Shown here one piece after another: positions 1 to 11,214 of a stretch of DNA of 64,000 nucleotides; positions within the stretch are counted from its first letter, which is position 1; every line of letters begins with the position of its first letter. A model generated the notes under the pieces. That model was not told the DNA's origin. It did not search any database and saw nothing but the letters and a program-made list of their open reading frames with translations. Location: positions 153,019,057 to 153,083,056 of the forward strand of contig CM043952.1 in assembly GCA_014529385.2 (NCBI GenBank), written 5' to 3'. This DNA comes from Adiantum capillus-veneris (lineage: Eukaryota; Streptophyta; Polypodiopsida; Polypodiales; Pteridaceae). Made by a program: the position numbers and the translations under genes.

Positions 1-225
1 AAGCAACCAAATCTACACAAATGACAAATGGATGGATTCTTGCCATGAAAATATTCAATGAGTGATAGACTACAATGATTACGTGAGACACCTATTTAGT
101 ATATATGCAACATGCATAATAGCATAAACCAAGCAACCAAATCTACACAAATGACCGTCGGATGGCTTCTTGCCATGAAAATCCTCAATGAGTGTTAAAC
201 GACAATGTTTACTAGAATGGTAATA
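1..225. repeat. 130-bp direct tandem duplication
   Basis: Two copies of about 95 bp begin at 1 and 131 with the same 20 bases (AAGCAACCAAATCTACACAA). Both continue with a related GGATGG-TTCTTGCCATGAAAAT stretch and an AATGAGTG motif. The first copy may start before the window. No coding capacity is seen. Confidence 0.8.
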
Positions 226-929
226 GGAAACTTTTATGTCCTTGGACACTTTTGTGTCCTGTTAAGTGACCATTTTGCTTGAATTATTTGAAGAGTATGA
301 AAATGAATTTTTAGGTGCTATATATCCACAAAGTTGCCTTATGAGCTAAAAAAAACTTAGCATTTTTTTTTAGTATCGATCTCACCATTAACCTTACTTT
401 TACACAACATTTTTGAACCTAAACTGTGTGAAAAAACGGGTCCTGTTTTTGGCTTTTTTTTTTAATTTTTGGCAACTATATCACTCTAAACTTCATGTTT
501 GTGAGGTTTAGATGGCTAGAGGTTAGGCCTTCATAGTTCTCAACATGTTTTGATGCTTGTAGGGAGAGCTAAGTGTTAAAATTGAAAGTTATGACGAATT
601 TACAAGAATTGCATAATCCTGTTTTTTTGGCCAAAATTAGCACTTTTATGATTTTTTTGGTGGCTTTCTTATATCCAAATTCAATTTTGATTGTGTAAGT
701 GTAATGTATAACATAAAGCTAATCTTCCTTGAGTTTTGGGGGACCTTATATGCTATATAGCATAGTATATGATGATAGTTGAGTTTTTTGATTACTGAAG
801 AATACGATACATTTTAGAGTAGCAAGTATAACTTTCTCAATATTGCTGGTTTCTTAGGCCAATTGTGTGTATTTTGTAGATAGTAACCATATCTAATCAT
901 AGACTACAAACTTGGCTAGATATTGAGTA
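226..929. other. AT-rich non-coding stretch
   Basis: No recognisable gene. A short hairpin (GGACACTTTTGTGTCC, near 245-262) resembles one near 4239-4254. Poly-T/poly-A tracts are frequent. Nothing else can be supported. Confidence 0.5.
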
Positions 930-1171
930 GTTTCTATGGGTTTCTAGAGGTCATAATGCTAAACCCAGTTTTTTCATGTTTGCTGTATTTAGCACTTTAT
1001 CATTGCCCCCAAGGTTCCAATTGTAAGAGATCCATTATCCTTTTGCATCCACAGGCCCAAAGGGAACTAAGAAAACATGTATATAGTATCTATATTGAGC
1101 GTGACTATAGAAACTTTGATAATAGGTCCGTAGAATGGCAAAAATGCAACTTTTTTGTACCTATTTTTTTT
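930..1171 (-). pseudogene. antisense fragment of gypsy-1 gag/upstream region
   Basis: Read on the minus strand, this segment matches 4574-4820 of the plus-strand gypsy-1 element. The arm 1062-1171 aligns with the reverse complement of 4574-4683 at roughly 90% identity by eye. The similarity continues, more weakly, into the gag-coding part just downstream of 4686. The two copies therefore form an inverted repeat about 3.4 kb apart. Open frames here in either direction are by-products of this repeat, not genes. Confidence 0.75.
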
Positions 1172-1836
1172 GCCCAAAAAAAAAATGGTGGTGCCCACCA
1201 ACCTCCCTAACCCCTCACTAAAATGTTGGTGCCCAACAACACTTCAATTTGAGAGACCCCCATGTGCCTTGCAGAAAAATCTCACCAAGCAAGACTTACT
1301 TAGCACCAGCCACCATAATGATGCTACATCCCACTATTTATCTCTTCAAAGAGAGCACCATAGAGTATTTTCTCTCATATTTTGAAGCCATTTACACACT
1401 AACGTATTGTTAAAAAATGCATTTTCAAATGTTTATCAACTTGGAAATGTAATTTGGTCAACATACGAATTTGATTTACCACTTAAAAGCTATCTCTAAA
1501 CAAAGACAATCTCTATATGAAAAGGTTATTGAAAAATGGAGAGAACACCAAAGTTTAAAAAGAGGGTTCAAAGTCCAAGTGCACCTTCCTTGCAAGTTAG
1601 ATCAATTCATATACAAACTAAAAATACCAGTAAATTGCAGCAAGTTCAAACTAATTTGTTGTATATCTAGCAATATCTCCCTTCTGTTTGACGTGATTGT
1701 CAATAAGTTCATTTTGATTTCAATATGGTACCTCCAGGCTAGGAAAAACCAAATATTTCCAAACAAAAATACACACGTGCATGCAAAAGCACACAAAAAT
1801 GCACATGCACACACACAAACATCCCCTTGTTGGGTG

Positions 1837-1878
<42 letters not shown>

Positions 1879-1924
1879 AAACCCCTCTTCCATTGTCCTT
1901 CACCCTCTTCACCCCCTCTCCTAA
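1172..1924. other. unassigned non-coding stretch
   Basis: No domain is recognised in any frame. It contains imperfect CA-rich sequence (1770-1820) that runs into a long homopolymer junction. Low-complexity proline/glycine frames across that junction are not genes. Confidence 0.5.
1838..1881. repeat. C31-A13 homopolymer junction
   Basis: A run of 31 C is followed directly by 13 A. The C-run is preceded by GGGTGA, similar to the GTGA that precedes the poly-C end of the TIR element at 26491-26508. It could be a natural tract or an assembly artefact. Confidence 0.9.
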
Positions 1925-2261
1925 GAGGTTGAGATGTCATTATTGTAAGAAATATGATCATCTCTCATCGAGAAATTCCCTAAGCTTAAAGCTAATGAGG
2001 CTCAAAAGAAAGAGGCAGATCCTGCCATTGCCATACTCCTACCAATGTAGATTTGGAAAATGTTGTGCAAGATTCAAAATGGCCTTTTAGTGTGAAATGT
2101 CAATATGTCCCATCTATTCATGATGCATGTATTGTAGAATCTGTGGATCATGTGTGGTACTTTGGCGATGTGAAACTCAGCATAGTACGTCTCATTGTGA
2201 TTTATTTACTTCTCTTGAAAATGTGCATAACGAGAATATTGACACATGTGGAGACAATGCC
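1925..2261 (+). pseudogene. Copia gag zinc-knuckle/protease fragment
   Basis: A decayed Ty1/Copia fragment. A zinc-knuckle start (CHYCKKYDH) is followed by a lysine-rich stretch (KLKANEAQKKE, other frame), then by a protease-leading region with HVWYFG and SLENVH in shifting frames. The same order is seen in minus-strand Copia-2 (CHYCKANDH, KLKAKEAKKKE, HVWNFNCGA, SLESIPHG), so the two belong to the same or related families. Frameshifts are numerous. The fragment is cut on the right by a G2 LTR starting TGTCAT. Confidence 0.7.
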
Positions 2262-4221
2262 TGTCATAATAACTAATATCTAATTCTCCTATATGATTTT
2301 CTCATGTTAAACTGATCATTTAATATGGGGAAGTACCAAGGGAGAAAAAGCTAGAATATTGGTTAAGCTAGCAGACCGTCGACCACAGTAGGGATCCAAA
2401 GGGGGGGGCTTCTGCAAAAGAGCAATGTGCAACATTGGGCTTGAAAGACCCTAAGGTTCAGCCCATTAAGACTTCCCAAATGCTAAACAAAATTCAATGT
2501 AAAGTCCAATGGTCAAACCTTAGGGATATTGGATGCTTTGTAAGTGTACACAAAGTCTTCCTAGATACCTACATAGGAGGGGGCGAGCCCTTTTAGTAGG
2601 GGATGAGAGAGAAACACACACACGCACTCACATGCTCCCTTTACACAAAGGGAATAGGGGACACATGTCAGCTCCCTAGCCCAGTTGCCCCCAAGGTGCA
2701 TTCAAATCCTATTGGATGGCCATAGAGGTGGACCAATAAGAATTAGGCTAGAGTAAATCTAGTTTAATTCATTTAAAAACACTTGATAAAAGAACCAATA
2801 AGAATTAAGCTCTCTAGAAGACTATTGGATAGTCTCCCAAGGGGTCCAATGAGCATTTAGCACCCCAATGGCTTGCCTGATTCCTATTTGCTAGAAGACG
2901 AAGAGATCCAATGAGAGTTTAATTACATTAAGTAATTACGTAAAGCTCTCACAAAAGGAGAAAGGGGGACACATATCACAAGGCTCTTCATTTGACCACT
3001 TAAACCCTATTGGCTAAGCTTGGAGAGGTCCAATGGGAAGCCAACAAGAGGAATTAGCAAGAGGGGTAGACCAAGAGAGAGAGAGAGGGGGCTGATTTTG
3101 TCAAGGCATTATCACAAACACACTCACACAACTCATGTGTGGAGCAAAGAACACTCTCTCCTTCTCCAAGCTTGAATGGAAAGCTCATCATCTTCTCCAA
3201 GCTTTTGAGAAGGGAGGCCTACACCAACAACTCTTGGCTTTGTGATGCAAATCCAACCAAGAGCCAAGCTTCAATGCATGCTCATCTCCTCTACCATGCT
3301 AATTACTAAGCTATGCTAAGATTTTATGAGTGATTATGTGAGGAGATATACTTCTTTCTCGTAAGACTACTCCTTCTTTCTCTCAATCTACTCTCATACC
3401 CCGCTAGCTCTCACCATCTTTGAGGTGTGTGAGGTCTTGGGTCTGAGACCATGAGGGAATTGATGTTGTGTTTTATAAGTGTATGCATGGTGCTTGAAGC
3501 TTCCATCTTCATTGCACCGGCAACTTATTGAAGGAACACATATTATTGCATTGTAAAATGTCTTCCTTGATGGGGGAAAGCTATAATACAAAGCCTTTTG
3601 GAGGGGGGATCATCTCCATGTAAATTCGGTGCTCAACTGTTGTCAATAGCTAGATTTCTCTCTCTTTTGAAGTATTGTTCATGCCTATCTAACTAGGTGT
3701 TATGATTTTTGTTACTCTCTCCATCCAAGCACTCTTGCTATGCTCATTAGGAATCTATTCTAATGAAATGCTCACTATGTTCATGTTATTTTCCGCTACA
3801 CACAAGTTACTAGGCCATTAAATGTTACATTGTTATTAGAGCACAAGGTTTATCTTTTGTTTCTCAAGAAGGGAGGTCCTCAAGCTAGCTATAAATGGTT
3901 GGTATTATTAATTGCAAATGAGTAAGTAGAATAGGGATTTTTCAGCCTTGCAGTGTGCCTGCTTCGTGCAGATAATGGGGCATCACCGTCGAGAGCTATG
4001 GTCTTAATAGGAGTCCTACGAGGCTTGCCTAAGTCTTAACCACTATTGAGCTATTAGAAGCTTGATAAGAGCCAGTACTATTTTGGAGTTGAAAGACCCT
4101 CTCTTTTATTCCTTGCAATTAATGATATTCGAACCATAGGTACAGGAGCTTGAGTGCTTTTCTAAAGGGGTAAAGAGGAGTAGCAACTAAGGCTTGAAGT
4201 GCCTAATTAGCACTAGGTTGG
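2262..4221 (+). mobile_element. G2-family gypsy: 5' LTR plus leader, truncated
   Basis: The LTR spans about 2262-3829: it starts TGTCATAATAA, ends AATGTTACA and aligns with the 5' LTR of gypsy-B (46366-47956) along its length. A mutated primer-binding site (TTGTTATTAGAGC, compare TTGGTATCAGAGC in gypsy-B) follows. The untranslated leader then runs to about 4221, matching 47970-48340. The gag start codon present in gypsy-B is absent because the copy ends in the leader, so this is a 5' remnant without coding. It interrupts the Copia fragment on its left. No matching right-hand target duplication can be seen. Confidence 0.85.
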
Positions 4222-4573
4222 TAACATAACAGGACATAAAAGTGTCCTTTCAGGGTTTTGAAAAAAACCTCCAAAACCATAGTAGATCCACTCATTTTGT
4301 AAAATCCTTCCATGAGGTTATAGTTCAAGGCCTACTACACATGGAAAAAATAAGAAACTTGTAAAATTTCTCATCTTTTGGTCACACCAAGCCTCCAAAG
4401 TTGATGGACTAGTACATTTTCATCAAAACAGTCATTTCTTATTTCTTACGTTTTGTTGCATAAAAATAAGATTAGGGATTTTTGTAGGACTTGAGATAAA
4501 TTCCCTAGTTAACTTCAATGGGTTGGTGATCAGAACATATGATTGCTTCTCTCTCACTATTGTTTGTTTTACC
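4222..4573 (+). other. AT-rich segment upstream of gypsy-1
   Basis: Non-coding. It opens with a hairpin-forming motif (GGACATAAAAGTGTCC). No LTR terminus or primer-binding site for gypsy-1 is recognised, so that element appears 5'-truncated or too diverged at this end. Confidence 0.5.
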
Positions 4574-4685
4574 AAAAGAAATAGGTACAAAAAAGTTGAA
4601 TTTTTACCATTCTGCAAACCTATCATCAAAGTTTCTATAGCCACGCTCAATATAAATAATATATGCATGTTTTCTTAGTTCCCTA

Positions 4686-5325
4686 TTGTCCTTTAGGTTC
4701 ATAAGGAGCCATGGAGCATGTCAAAAGAATAATACATCTCTTACCAAGGGGAATCTTGGGGACAAAGATGAAGTGCTAAATACAGCAAACATGAATAAAC
4801 TGGGTTACATGCACTCTGAAGGAGACATAGATAAACAAGCATTAGTGCCTGTTACACCCTATGCTGAGCCTAGTCCATCTACAGTAATGGTAAAAGGAGA
4901 TTGGTATAACTCACATCCACCACCAATGGACGAAAATGTGACTTATGCTCCACCAGAGCTCGCACCAATGTATTATGTAGCTAATCAAGGTGTCAGATCT
5001 CCCATGGTAAGACCCATGATGAAGCCAAGAACGAAAAATTGTCATAACTGTGGTGCTGATGATCACTGGAAAAATGAATGTTCAGAGCCTGACAAAAACC
5101 TCAAACCACTTGAAGCCTATTGCATATAATGTTGCAAAAATGGAGGACACTTTCCGGAATATTTTCCTAAAAATCCTTTGAACAAGGGTAAAACCGTAGT
5201 ACACGTAGTCCAAGTGATACCTAGTAGCTCATCAGAGAGTGAACTGATTGTTCCAATCAAGGTAATCACTAGAGCCCAGGCCAAGAAAAAGAAACACAAC
5301 TCCTCTGATGATTCAGAAAATATGT
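4686..5325 (+). pseudogene. gag: gypsy-1 gag, C-terminal part
   Basis: Gag is the capsid/nucleocapsid protein that packages retrotransposon RNA. This is its C-terminal part: a proline-rich linker (HPPPMDENVTYAPPE), then a canonical CCHC knuckle CHNCGADDHWKNEC. After a TAA at 5127 comes a second knuckle-like motif (CCKNGGHFPEYFP) whose last cysteine is lost. It ends with a serine/lysine tail (PSSSSESE, RAQAKKKK). The capsid core upstream is missing, and the true start is therefore unknown. Confidence 0.8.
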
Positions 5326-5339
5326 AAGTTTCCTCTCAA

Positions 5340-6625
5340 TGAATCAAAAGGAGTAGAAGCAAAAGATATGAGATGAGAAAACAAAAACAACAGGTTGAAA
5401 TGGAGGAGAAAGAAAAAAATCTATTCCAGGAAAAGCTGAAAGAAACTGGAAGTGAATACAAGGAAACAACCGTGAAATCTAGAGGATCCCTTCTGGTTGA
5501 TAAAATTTTTGAGCTTATTAACACAGCCTTGGAAGCCTACCAAGCAGGACTTAAAGCAGGTCAAAACAAATGGAAAAACTATCCTTCTCCAGACATGGAC
5601 AACTAAGCTGGAAGCTTATCAAAATTTGGTAAGAATCACGCAAGAAATGCTGGAAAAACAAAAACCCAAGCTTGGAAGTATTGCAAAACTTGAAGTGCTT
5701 GTGGTAAAAGAAACGAAAGAAAAATTCAATGTGGTGGCAGAACCCCACCTTGAAACAAAAGAACCAGAACTTATAGTGCCTGATAGCGAAGATACTTTAA
5801 ACGAAATTCCATTCGTAGAGGAAGACTGGCCAGGACACTTATGGAAAAAAGTGAGAGAGATCAATGATGGGAGCCTAACTCTAAAGTCAGCTCCTATAGA
5901 GGAAGTATGGTTGGATAACCTACCTTCTGATATGAACATGGATGTAGAATCCTTGTACGGGGATTGCAGATCGGAAGCTTCAGGAATGTCGAAACCATTG
6001 ACCTTGAAAACATTACCTTCTTACTTGGGAGATAATGAAAATGAATCCATCGTGTGTAAGACCACTCAAGTAAAAGGAGCTGAACAGACCCTAGAAATAG
6101 ACAACATTCATTCGATCATGTCTACACCCATCCAATGCACTCTTACTTTGGGAAAACTATTAAAACTCAGACCATACTTATGGGATGATTTACAAAAAAC
6201 CCTAGAGAAGGTGGGGATAACGGGGATAATCTCAAAAATTTTGGAAAATTTGAAAACTGAAATGGACAACAAAGAGATTCAATCTGTTCTCATGAACAAA
6301 GTTGGAGAATATTCCAAAGGGGAAGAAGAAAACACCACCCTCCCAGTGAAATATAATGACATTGAAACCATGGCAATACTAGATAGTGGAGCAGGCATAA
6401 CCATAGCCACTAAAGCAGTATGGGAATCCTGGGGATAGCCAGCCATTAGACAAACTTGAATGAAATTGCAGTTGGCTGACGGACATATTGAGAGACCATT
6501 AGGGCTGCTTGAAAAAGTGATAGTCAATTCCTGTGAAATTGAATATCAACACACTTTTGACATAGTAGACTTTGGGAAAAAACTCAAGACTATGAAATCA
6601 TATTGGGAAGACCTTTCATGCGGTA
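5340..6625 (+). pseudogene. gypsy-1 pol N-terminus with first retropepsin
   Basis: A charged, helical region (MRKQKQQVEMEEKEKN) shifts frame near 5500 and continues as a long acidic open stretch. It includes a pre-protease segment (PIQCTLTLGKLLKLRPYLWD) typical of plant gypsy elements. The aspartic protease follows: catalytic ILDSGAG near 6385 and the conserved C-terminal IILGRPFMR near 6595-6623. The protease would cleave the Gag-Pol polyprotein in the virus-like particle. A TAG near 6436 and a frame change after the catalytic motif break it. Confidence 0.8.
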
Positions 6626-6659
6626 GGTAGTACAGCTTATCCAAGATTGGGGAAACAAT

Positions 6660-7680
6660 TATCTATACTTGAAGCAAGTGGGATCTATTACTAGAGTAAA
6701 TCTAAAAGATCACACTTATAGAGATGTCTTGAAAACACCCATCCAAGAGCTTGATTCAATCTCTTTGGCTGAAACTAAACTCCCATCCTGGTTAAACAAA
6801 GACACTCCTATTTGGATGTATGGAGCTTCAGAAAACGAAAGCTTAAGACAGGAAGAATGTATCCTAGAAAGGGACTACACAGACGAAGCCTATATACCTA
6901 AACCCTTTCCATAGCATTTGTTTGAGCCATTCGAGTGGACTCAAATTTTACCGACAATGGATGTATGTGTGAATACATCTATGCCTACTCAATTTTGCAA
7001 TGAGGATGGCTACGACATAATTCCCATCCAAATGATTTCAGTCCTCAACATTGAAGACGAAGATGAGGAACCCAAGGACTTAATGAAAGCTCAACGAGTC
7101 TTTTCGGACCTCTATTACGATGCAACTGATGACTCAGCTACCTCAGAAGGTTTGGGGTCAAAAAAAGAATATATGAGAGCTAAGCTACTCTTAAAAGGAG
7201 GGGAGAAAAAGTTTTTTGACTTTCCAAACCAGAAGTTGAGAAGACAAAAATGGTATAAACGAAAAAGAAACACCAGAAATGTGAAAACACAACCTATGAC
7301 ATCAGTCTCTAGTAAAACACATTTCCTAATGCAGATAGATGCAAATGATTGTGTCAAGGACAAAATAAGTGGCAGATATCCTTCAAACAAAAATTCAAAA
7401 AGGTCTCAAACATCGAGAAAAACAAGGAAGGGTACTCAAGCAAACCCACAGGATAAGAAACCACTCATGACCTGAGTCGAGCAGAAAAAGGAATATCAAG
7501 AGTTGAAAAAATCTCGAAAGGAGATATACACAACCAAAATGGAAACCATGGAAGAGGATGGTAAGAATGTAATGCATGTTCCATCCCATTACAAAAAGTA
7601 TACTCTCCAAATTCGGAAAACTATAGTCGAACAACCTGTTAGGGAACTACCGAAATAGGGCGAATCTTACGAAGGGCCTG
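6660..7680 (+). pseudogene. gypsy-1 protease-RT spacer
   Basis: About 340 codons link protease and RT and carry no known domain. The first part is open to 6912. The next open stretch (6918-7475) is acidic (NIEDEDEEPKD), then strongly basic (KWYKRKRNTRN; SKRSQTSRKTRKGTQ). A stop at 7473 and further stops before RT follow. Variable spacers of this kind are normal in Tat/Athila pol. Function is unknown. Confidence 0.65.
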
Positions 7681-8640
7681 AAAACGCTACAAAAATTAAA
7701 CTTGGCTGAACCAGGAGAAGAGCGTAGACTTTCTTACATCACGAATGAACTAACAAAAGAAGAAGAAAAGCTCTTGCTGAGCTTGTTAAAGGAATACCGA
7801 GATATCTTCGCTTGGTCTTACAAGGATCTCAAGGGTGTTGATCCAGAAATCTGTCAACATACCATACGCATGAGAGATGATACGAAACCAAGTAGAAAAA
7901 GGCCATACACGTACAATGAAACATTTGCCAGGAAGATAAAAGAAGAGATTGAAAAACTAAAGGAAGCCGAATTCATTTACAAAATTGAACACACATATTG
8001 GGTGTCTCCAATTGTGGTAGTACCCAAGAAGAATGGAAAATTACGAGTGTGCGTTAATCTCAAAAAGGTGAATGCAGCTACCATTAGAGACAACTTTCCT
8101 CTTCCGATAATTGAGCATGTTTTAAAACGAGTTGCAGAAAAAGAAGCTTACAGCTTCTTAGACGGCTTTTTGGGATACAATCAACTTTTGGTTGACCCAA
8201 AAGATCAGCATAAAACTGCTTTTGCAACAGAATGGGGTATATTTGCCTATCGGGTTATGCCGTTTGGGTTAACTAATGCTCCAGCCACATTTCAAAGGTT
8301 GATGATCCATGCTTTCAAGAATATCTCAAGAATTCTTAGAAGTATATATGGATGATCTATGCGTACATTCATTAACCCGGGCTGATCATTTTGAACACCT
8401 TAAAAAGGTATTCAAAAAATGTAGACTTTATAGGATTTTCTTAGATCCTGAGAAGTGCACATTCATGGGTAGACAAGGAAAAATTCTTGGACATATAGTG
8501 TCTAAAAATGGCATAGCTACAGATATTGAAAAAATTCATGTCATTGTTGATTTGCCTAGACCAACAACAATAAAGGGGTACAAGCCTTCATGGGGCATTG
8601 TGGATATTACCGACGGTTCATCTACATGTATGTTATAATT
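7681..8640 (+). pseudogene. gypsy-1 reverse transcriptase
   Basis: RT copies the element RNA into DNA. Visible motifs in order: IFAWSYKDLKGVDPE, SPIVVVPKKNGKLRVCVN (fingers), AYSFLDGFLGYNQL (first catalytic Asp), YRVMPFGLTNAPATFQ, and catalytic YMDD at 8345-8356. A frameshift just before YMDD separates the palm halves. The thumb-side motif FMGRQGKILGHIVSKNGI is intact. Compared with usual gypsy RT the domain is complete but in two frames, so it is not translatable. Confidence 0.9.
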
Positions 8641-9178
8641 GCAAAACCCATGTATAGCTTGATCACACACTTTGAGTGGACCGAGGCATGTGAAGAATCC
8701 TTCATGAAGCTTAAGCAAGCTCTCACCTCAGCTCCAATATTGAAAGCACCATATTGGAATAAGGTATTCCAAGTACATGTAGATGCTTCAAATTTTGCTA
8801 TCGGTTGTATACTAGCTCAACCAGGAGATAGAAAAATTGACTTTCGTATTTCTTATGCTAGCCGAAAATTGAACATCGTGGAAAGAACTACACCACCACC
8901 AAAAGGGAAGGATTAGGAATGATCTATGCCATTAAAAAGTATAGACATTACCTATTAGCCAACAAGTTTGTGTTCTTTGTGGACCACCAAGTTTTGTTGT
9001 ACTTGGTCAACAAGCCATGCAACACAGGGAGAATAGTGAGATGGTTCATCATTCTTCTGGAATTTGATTTCACTGTGGTTGTAAAAAAAGGCACTACACA
9101 TCAACGAGCAGATCATTTGTCAAGGATTGTTTTAGGGGAATCACCTAAAGTGGTACACGATGCCACTTTTTGCAGATG
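8590..9178 (+). pseudogene. gypsy-1 RNase H
   Basis: Ribonuclease H degrades the RNA strand of the hybrid. Seen: connection segment (FEWTEACEESFMKLKQALTSAPIL), the first catalytic region VHVDASNFAIGCILAQPG, then after a stop at 8914 YRHYLLANKFVFFVDHQVLLYLV and the closing motif HQRADHLSRI. The order and length fit a gypsy RNase H. One stop and a frame change disrupt it. Confidence 0.85.
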
Positions 9179-9179
9179 C

Positions 9180-10020
9180 TAGAGAATATGTTCGAAGGTG
9201 TGATGCTTGTCAACGAGCAAAAATGCCAACATGAGTAGATAGCATGCCCTTAAGACCAATGATGGGGGCTAGAGCTTTCGCAAACTGGGGTATAGATTTT
9301 GTTGGACCAATATAGCCACGTGCTTATAGAACCCAAGCTCAATATATCATTGTAGCTACGTACTATTTGACCAAGTGGGCCGAGGCTAAAGCAACTCAAA
9401 AGAATGATACTAGAACCACTGTTGCATTCTTATATGAGTATATATTCACGAGATATGGATTGCCAATAGAGGTTGTCAGTGATCGGGGAACTCATTTCCT
9501 CAATGAGGTAATCGAGTATTTGCTTAATGAGTTTATGTTCATCCATAACAAATCAGCTCCCTATCACCCACAAGCAAACGAACAAGATGAGCATACGAAT
9601 AAAATTCTTAGCTCAGTGCTAACTAAAGTGGTTAGTTCAGGAAGGACAGACTGGGAAATGAATCTCCATGCTACTCTATGGGCTACCGAGTTTCATTCAA
9701 AACAGCTTTAAATGCTATACCCTTTAACCTTGTTTATGGTCTTGATGCCATACTGCCAATAGAATTTCTATTGCTGACAATAAGGGTAGCACAAAATCTT
9801 GAGTGGTGTCGACATGACTTGCCAGAAAGACTTGAAGATTTGGAAAAGCTAGATGAGCAAAGGCTAACTGCTGTAGCTCACATCTATGCATAAAAGGGGA
9901 AACAAAAACAGTTTTTTGATTCCCACTTAATCACAAAAATCTTCAAGAAAGGGGACTTAGTTTTAGTCTATTCCCTTAAGCAACACATTCCCCGGAAAGC
10001 TGCTCTCAAGAATCAACAGA
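9180..10020 (+). pseudogene. gypsy-1 integrase, N-terminal zinc domain mostly missing
   Basis: Integrase inserts the cDNA copy. Only CDACQRAKMPT remains of the HHCC zinc domain; its two histidines and the usual linker from RNase H are gone. The DD35E core is present: GIDFVGP (near 9291), SDRGTHFLN (near 9478) and QDEHTN (near 9583), with 35 residues between the second Asp and the Glu. The C-terminal domain follows in another frame (FKTALNAIPFNLVYGLDAILPIE; KIFKKGDLVLVYSLKQ), broken only by TAA at 9891. That frame runs on without another stop into the following protease-like ORF. Confidence 0.85.
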
Positions 10021-10046
10021 TATCGATTCCCATCAACACTCTGGAA

Positions 10047-10766
10047 ATGGATGATCGACAATGGGAATTACCTAAAGACGCAGTTTCAACAGAGGATGAC
10101 TGGTTAAACGGAATGGACTTGCGCATCAAAGTAAAGCTCAACAATCATAGCAGCAATGCGTTGGTCGACACAGGAGCTAGAGTAAATGCGGTAAGTTATT
10201 CCACGTACAAGAAGGCAACAAGTCAAGCATTGATAGTAGGAATAACGACAATCAAAGGATGCAACAAGAATCGAACTCCAACCTTGGGAGTAGTCAACTT
10301 GAACGTGATAGTACATGGATGTTCATGTCCTCATCAATTTGTATGCTTACCAGATGAACACATGAATGAGACGATGATTCTTGGAGTTCCCTGGATGCGA
10401 ACATATAAAGCAGTACCAGATTGGGATGCAAATCAGCTAAAGGCGGACAACTCATTGTTCCAATTGCACCAAGCAAGGAGGAATGAAAAAGAAGCAATCA
10501 GCAGACCAAACCACGAAGTATTCAATCTTCTCCATCCCCTCGACAATCAAATGCTACAAGTAGCATGCAAGGAGTCAGGCAAATTTGGGTACCAAAAGCA
10601 CAGCTTAAGGATAAAGCGATTCAGATATGGGTGCCTAAAACTTCATCGACAAAACAAAAGAAGGTTCCAAGGGTTAAAACACAGAAACAAGCATCTCCAA
10701 GCAAGGAACCTAACATGGAAATGGTTTGGAAGAAAAAGGAGCACTTATCTTCTCCATAGACCGTAA
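10047..10766 (+). CDS. second retropepsin-like domain downstream of integrase (gypsy-1)
   Basis: An uninterrupted 239-codon stretch in the same frame as the integrase C-terminus; the only stop back to 9678 is the TAA at 9891. It has both retropepsin hallmarks: catalytic ALVDTGARVNAVS (near 10162) and, about 70 residues later, MILGVPWMRTY, the hydrophobic-Gly motif that closes the fold. The last ~70 residues are very basic (RFRYGCLKLHRQNKRR). An ordinary protease already lies upstream of RT in this element, so this is an extra copy. The ATG at 10047 may be only an internal methionine of the polyprotein. Alternative: a fragment of another element joined in frame. Function, if any, is inference. 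Confidence 0.7.
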   Translation: MDDRQWELPKDAVSTEDDWLNGMDLRIKVKLNNHSSNALVDTGARVNAVSYSTYKKATSQALIVGITTIKGCNKNRTPTLGVVNLNVIVHGCSCPHQFVCLPDEHMNETMILGVPWMRTYKAVPDWDANQLKADNSLFQLHQARRNEKEAISRPNHEVFNLLHPLDNQMLQVACKESGKFGYQKHSLRIKRFRYGCLKLHRQNKRRFQGLKHRNKHLQARNLTWKWFGRKRSTYLLHRP

Positions 10767-11214
10767 AACCAATCAAGAAATGGCGATCTAAGTTTCAAAA
10801 GACTCCACCACACCATACAGCACCAAGTAGACCAAGCTACCAATGGCAAGAAAAAGCTCGACAACAGTCAAAAGTGCTACCAATAGCTCAAGCAATCAGT
10901 GTGCTAAAGCATCCAAATGGTACAATTAAACAGAGAGCACACAAGCTACAAGATTTGCTCTTTGGAAGACATCAGAGCAAACCTTGACATCAAAAACCCT
11001 TGAGCTAATTACTCAAGACCCAGCTCTTGCACAGCATAATGGTTTGAATTGCATTGATCTTCATAGCAGGGTAGAGCCAACCACGGCTATGCATAGACAC
11101 AATTGTTCAACCCATGCACACAGTCGTCCCGGAGTACGCCATCTAGGAGGGGTGGAAGGGCACTAAGTACTAAGTAATTAAGGACAATGTTTGAAGAGGG
11201 AGGAAAAAGTTCGA
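10767..11214 (+). other. gypsy-1 3' tail and polypurine tract
   Basis: Degenerate sequence with no domain. It ends in a purine-rich stretch, GAAGAGGGAGGAAAAAG (about 11192-11210), followed by TTCGA and TGTTAACG. This is the expected position of a polypurine tract and 3' LTR start. Confidence 0.55.

Larger units (their letters stand above)
4574..11214 (+). mobile_element. gypsy-1: degraded Tat/Athila-like LTR retrotransposon
   Basis: Domain order along the plus strand is gag (two zinc knuckles), protease, long spacer, RT, RNase H, integrase, then a second protease-like domain. A purine-rich tract (about 11192-11210) followed by TGTTAACG marks a probable 3' LTR start at 11215. The RT-leading motif IFAWSYKDLKGVDPE resembles the FAWSYEDMPGIDP motif of plant Tat/Athila polyproteins, and no chromodomain is visible, so a non-chromovirus assignment is favoured. 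Stops and at least six frame changes make it inactive. Its 5' LTR is not identified. Confidence 0.85.

Noticed and set aside
1602-1961. Minus-strand 119-codon frame with a glycine run
   Set aside because: It is produced by the C31/A13 homopolymer and CA-rich text; no domain or codon structure.
10565-10759. Separate small gene with IWVPK repeats in another frame
   Set aside because: Overlaps the in-frame protease-like ORF tail; repeat text is suggestive of a frameshift in the polyprotein tail, too short to call a gene.
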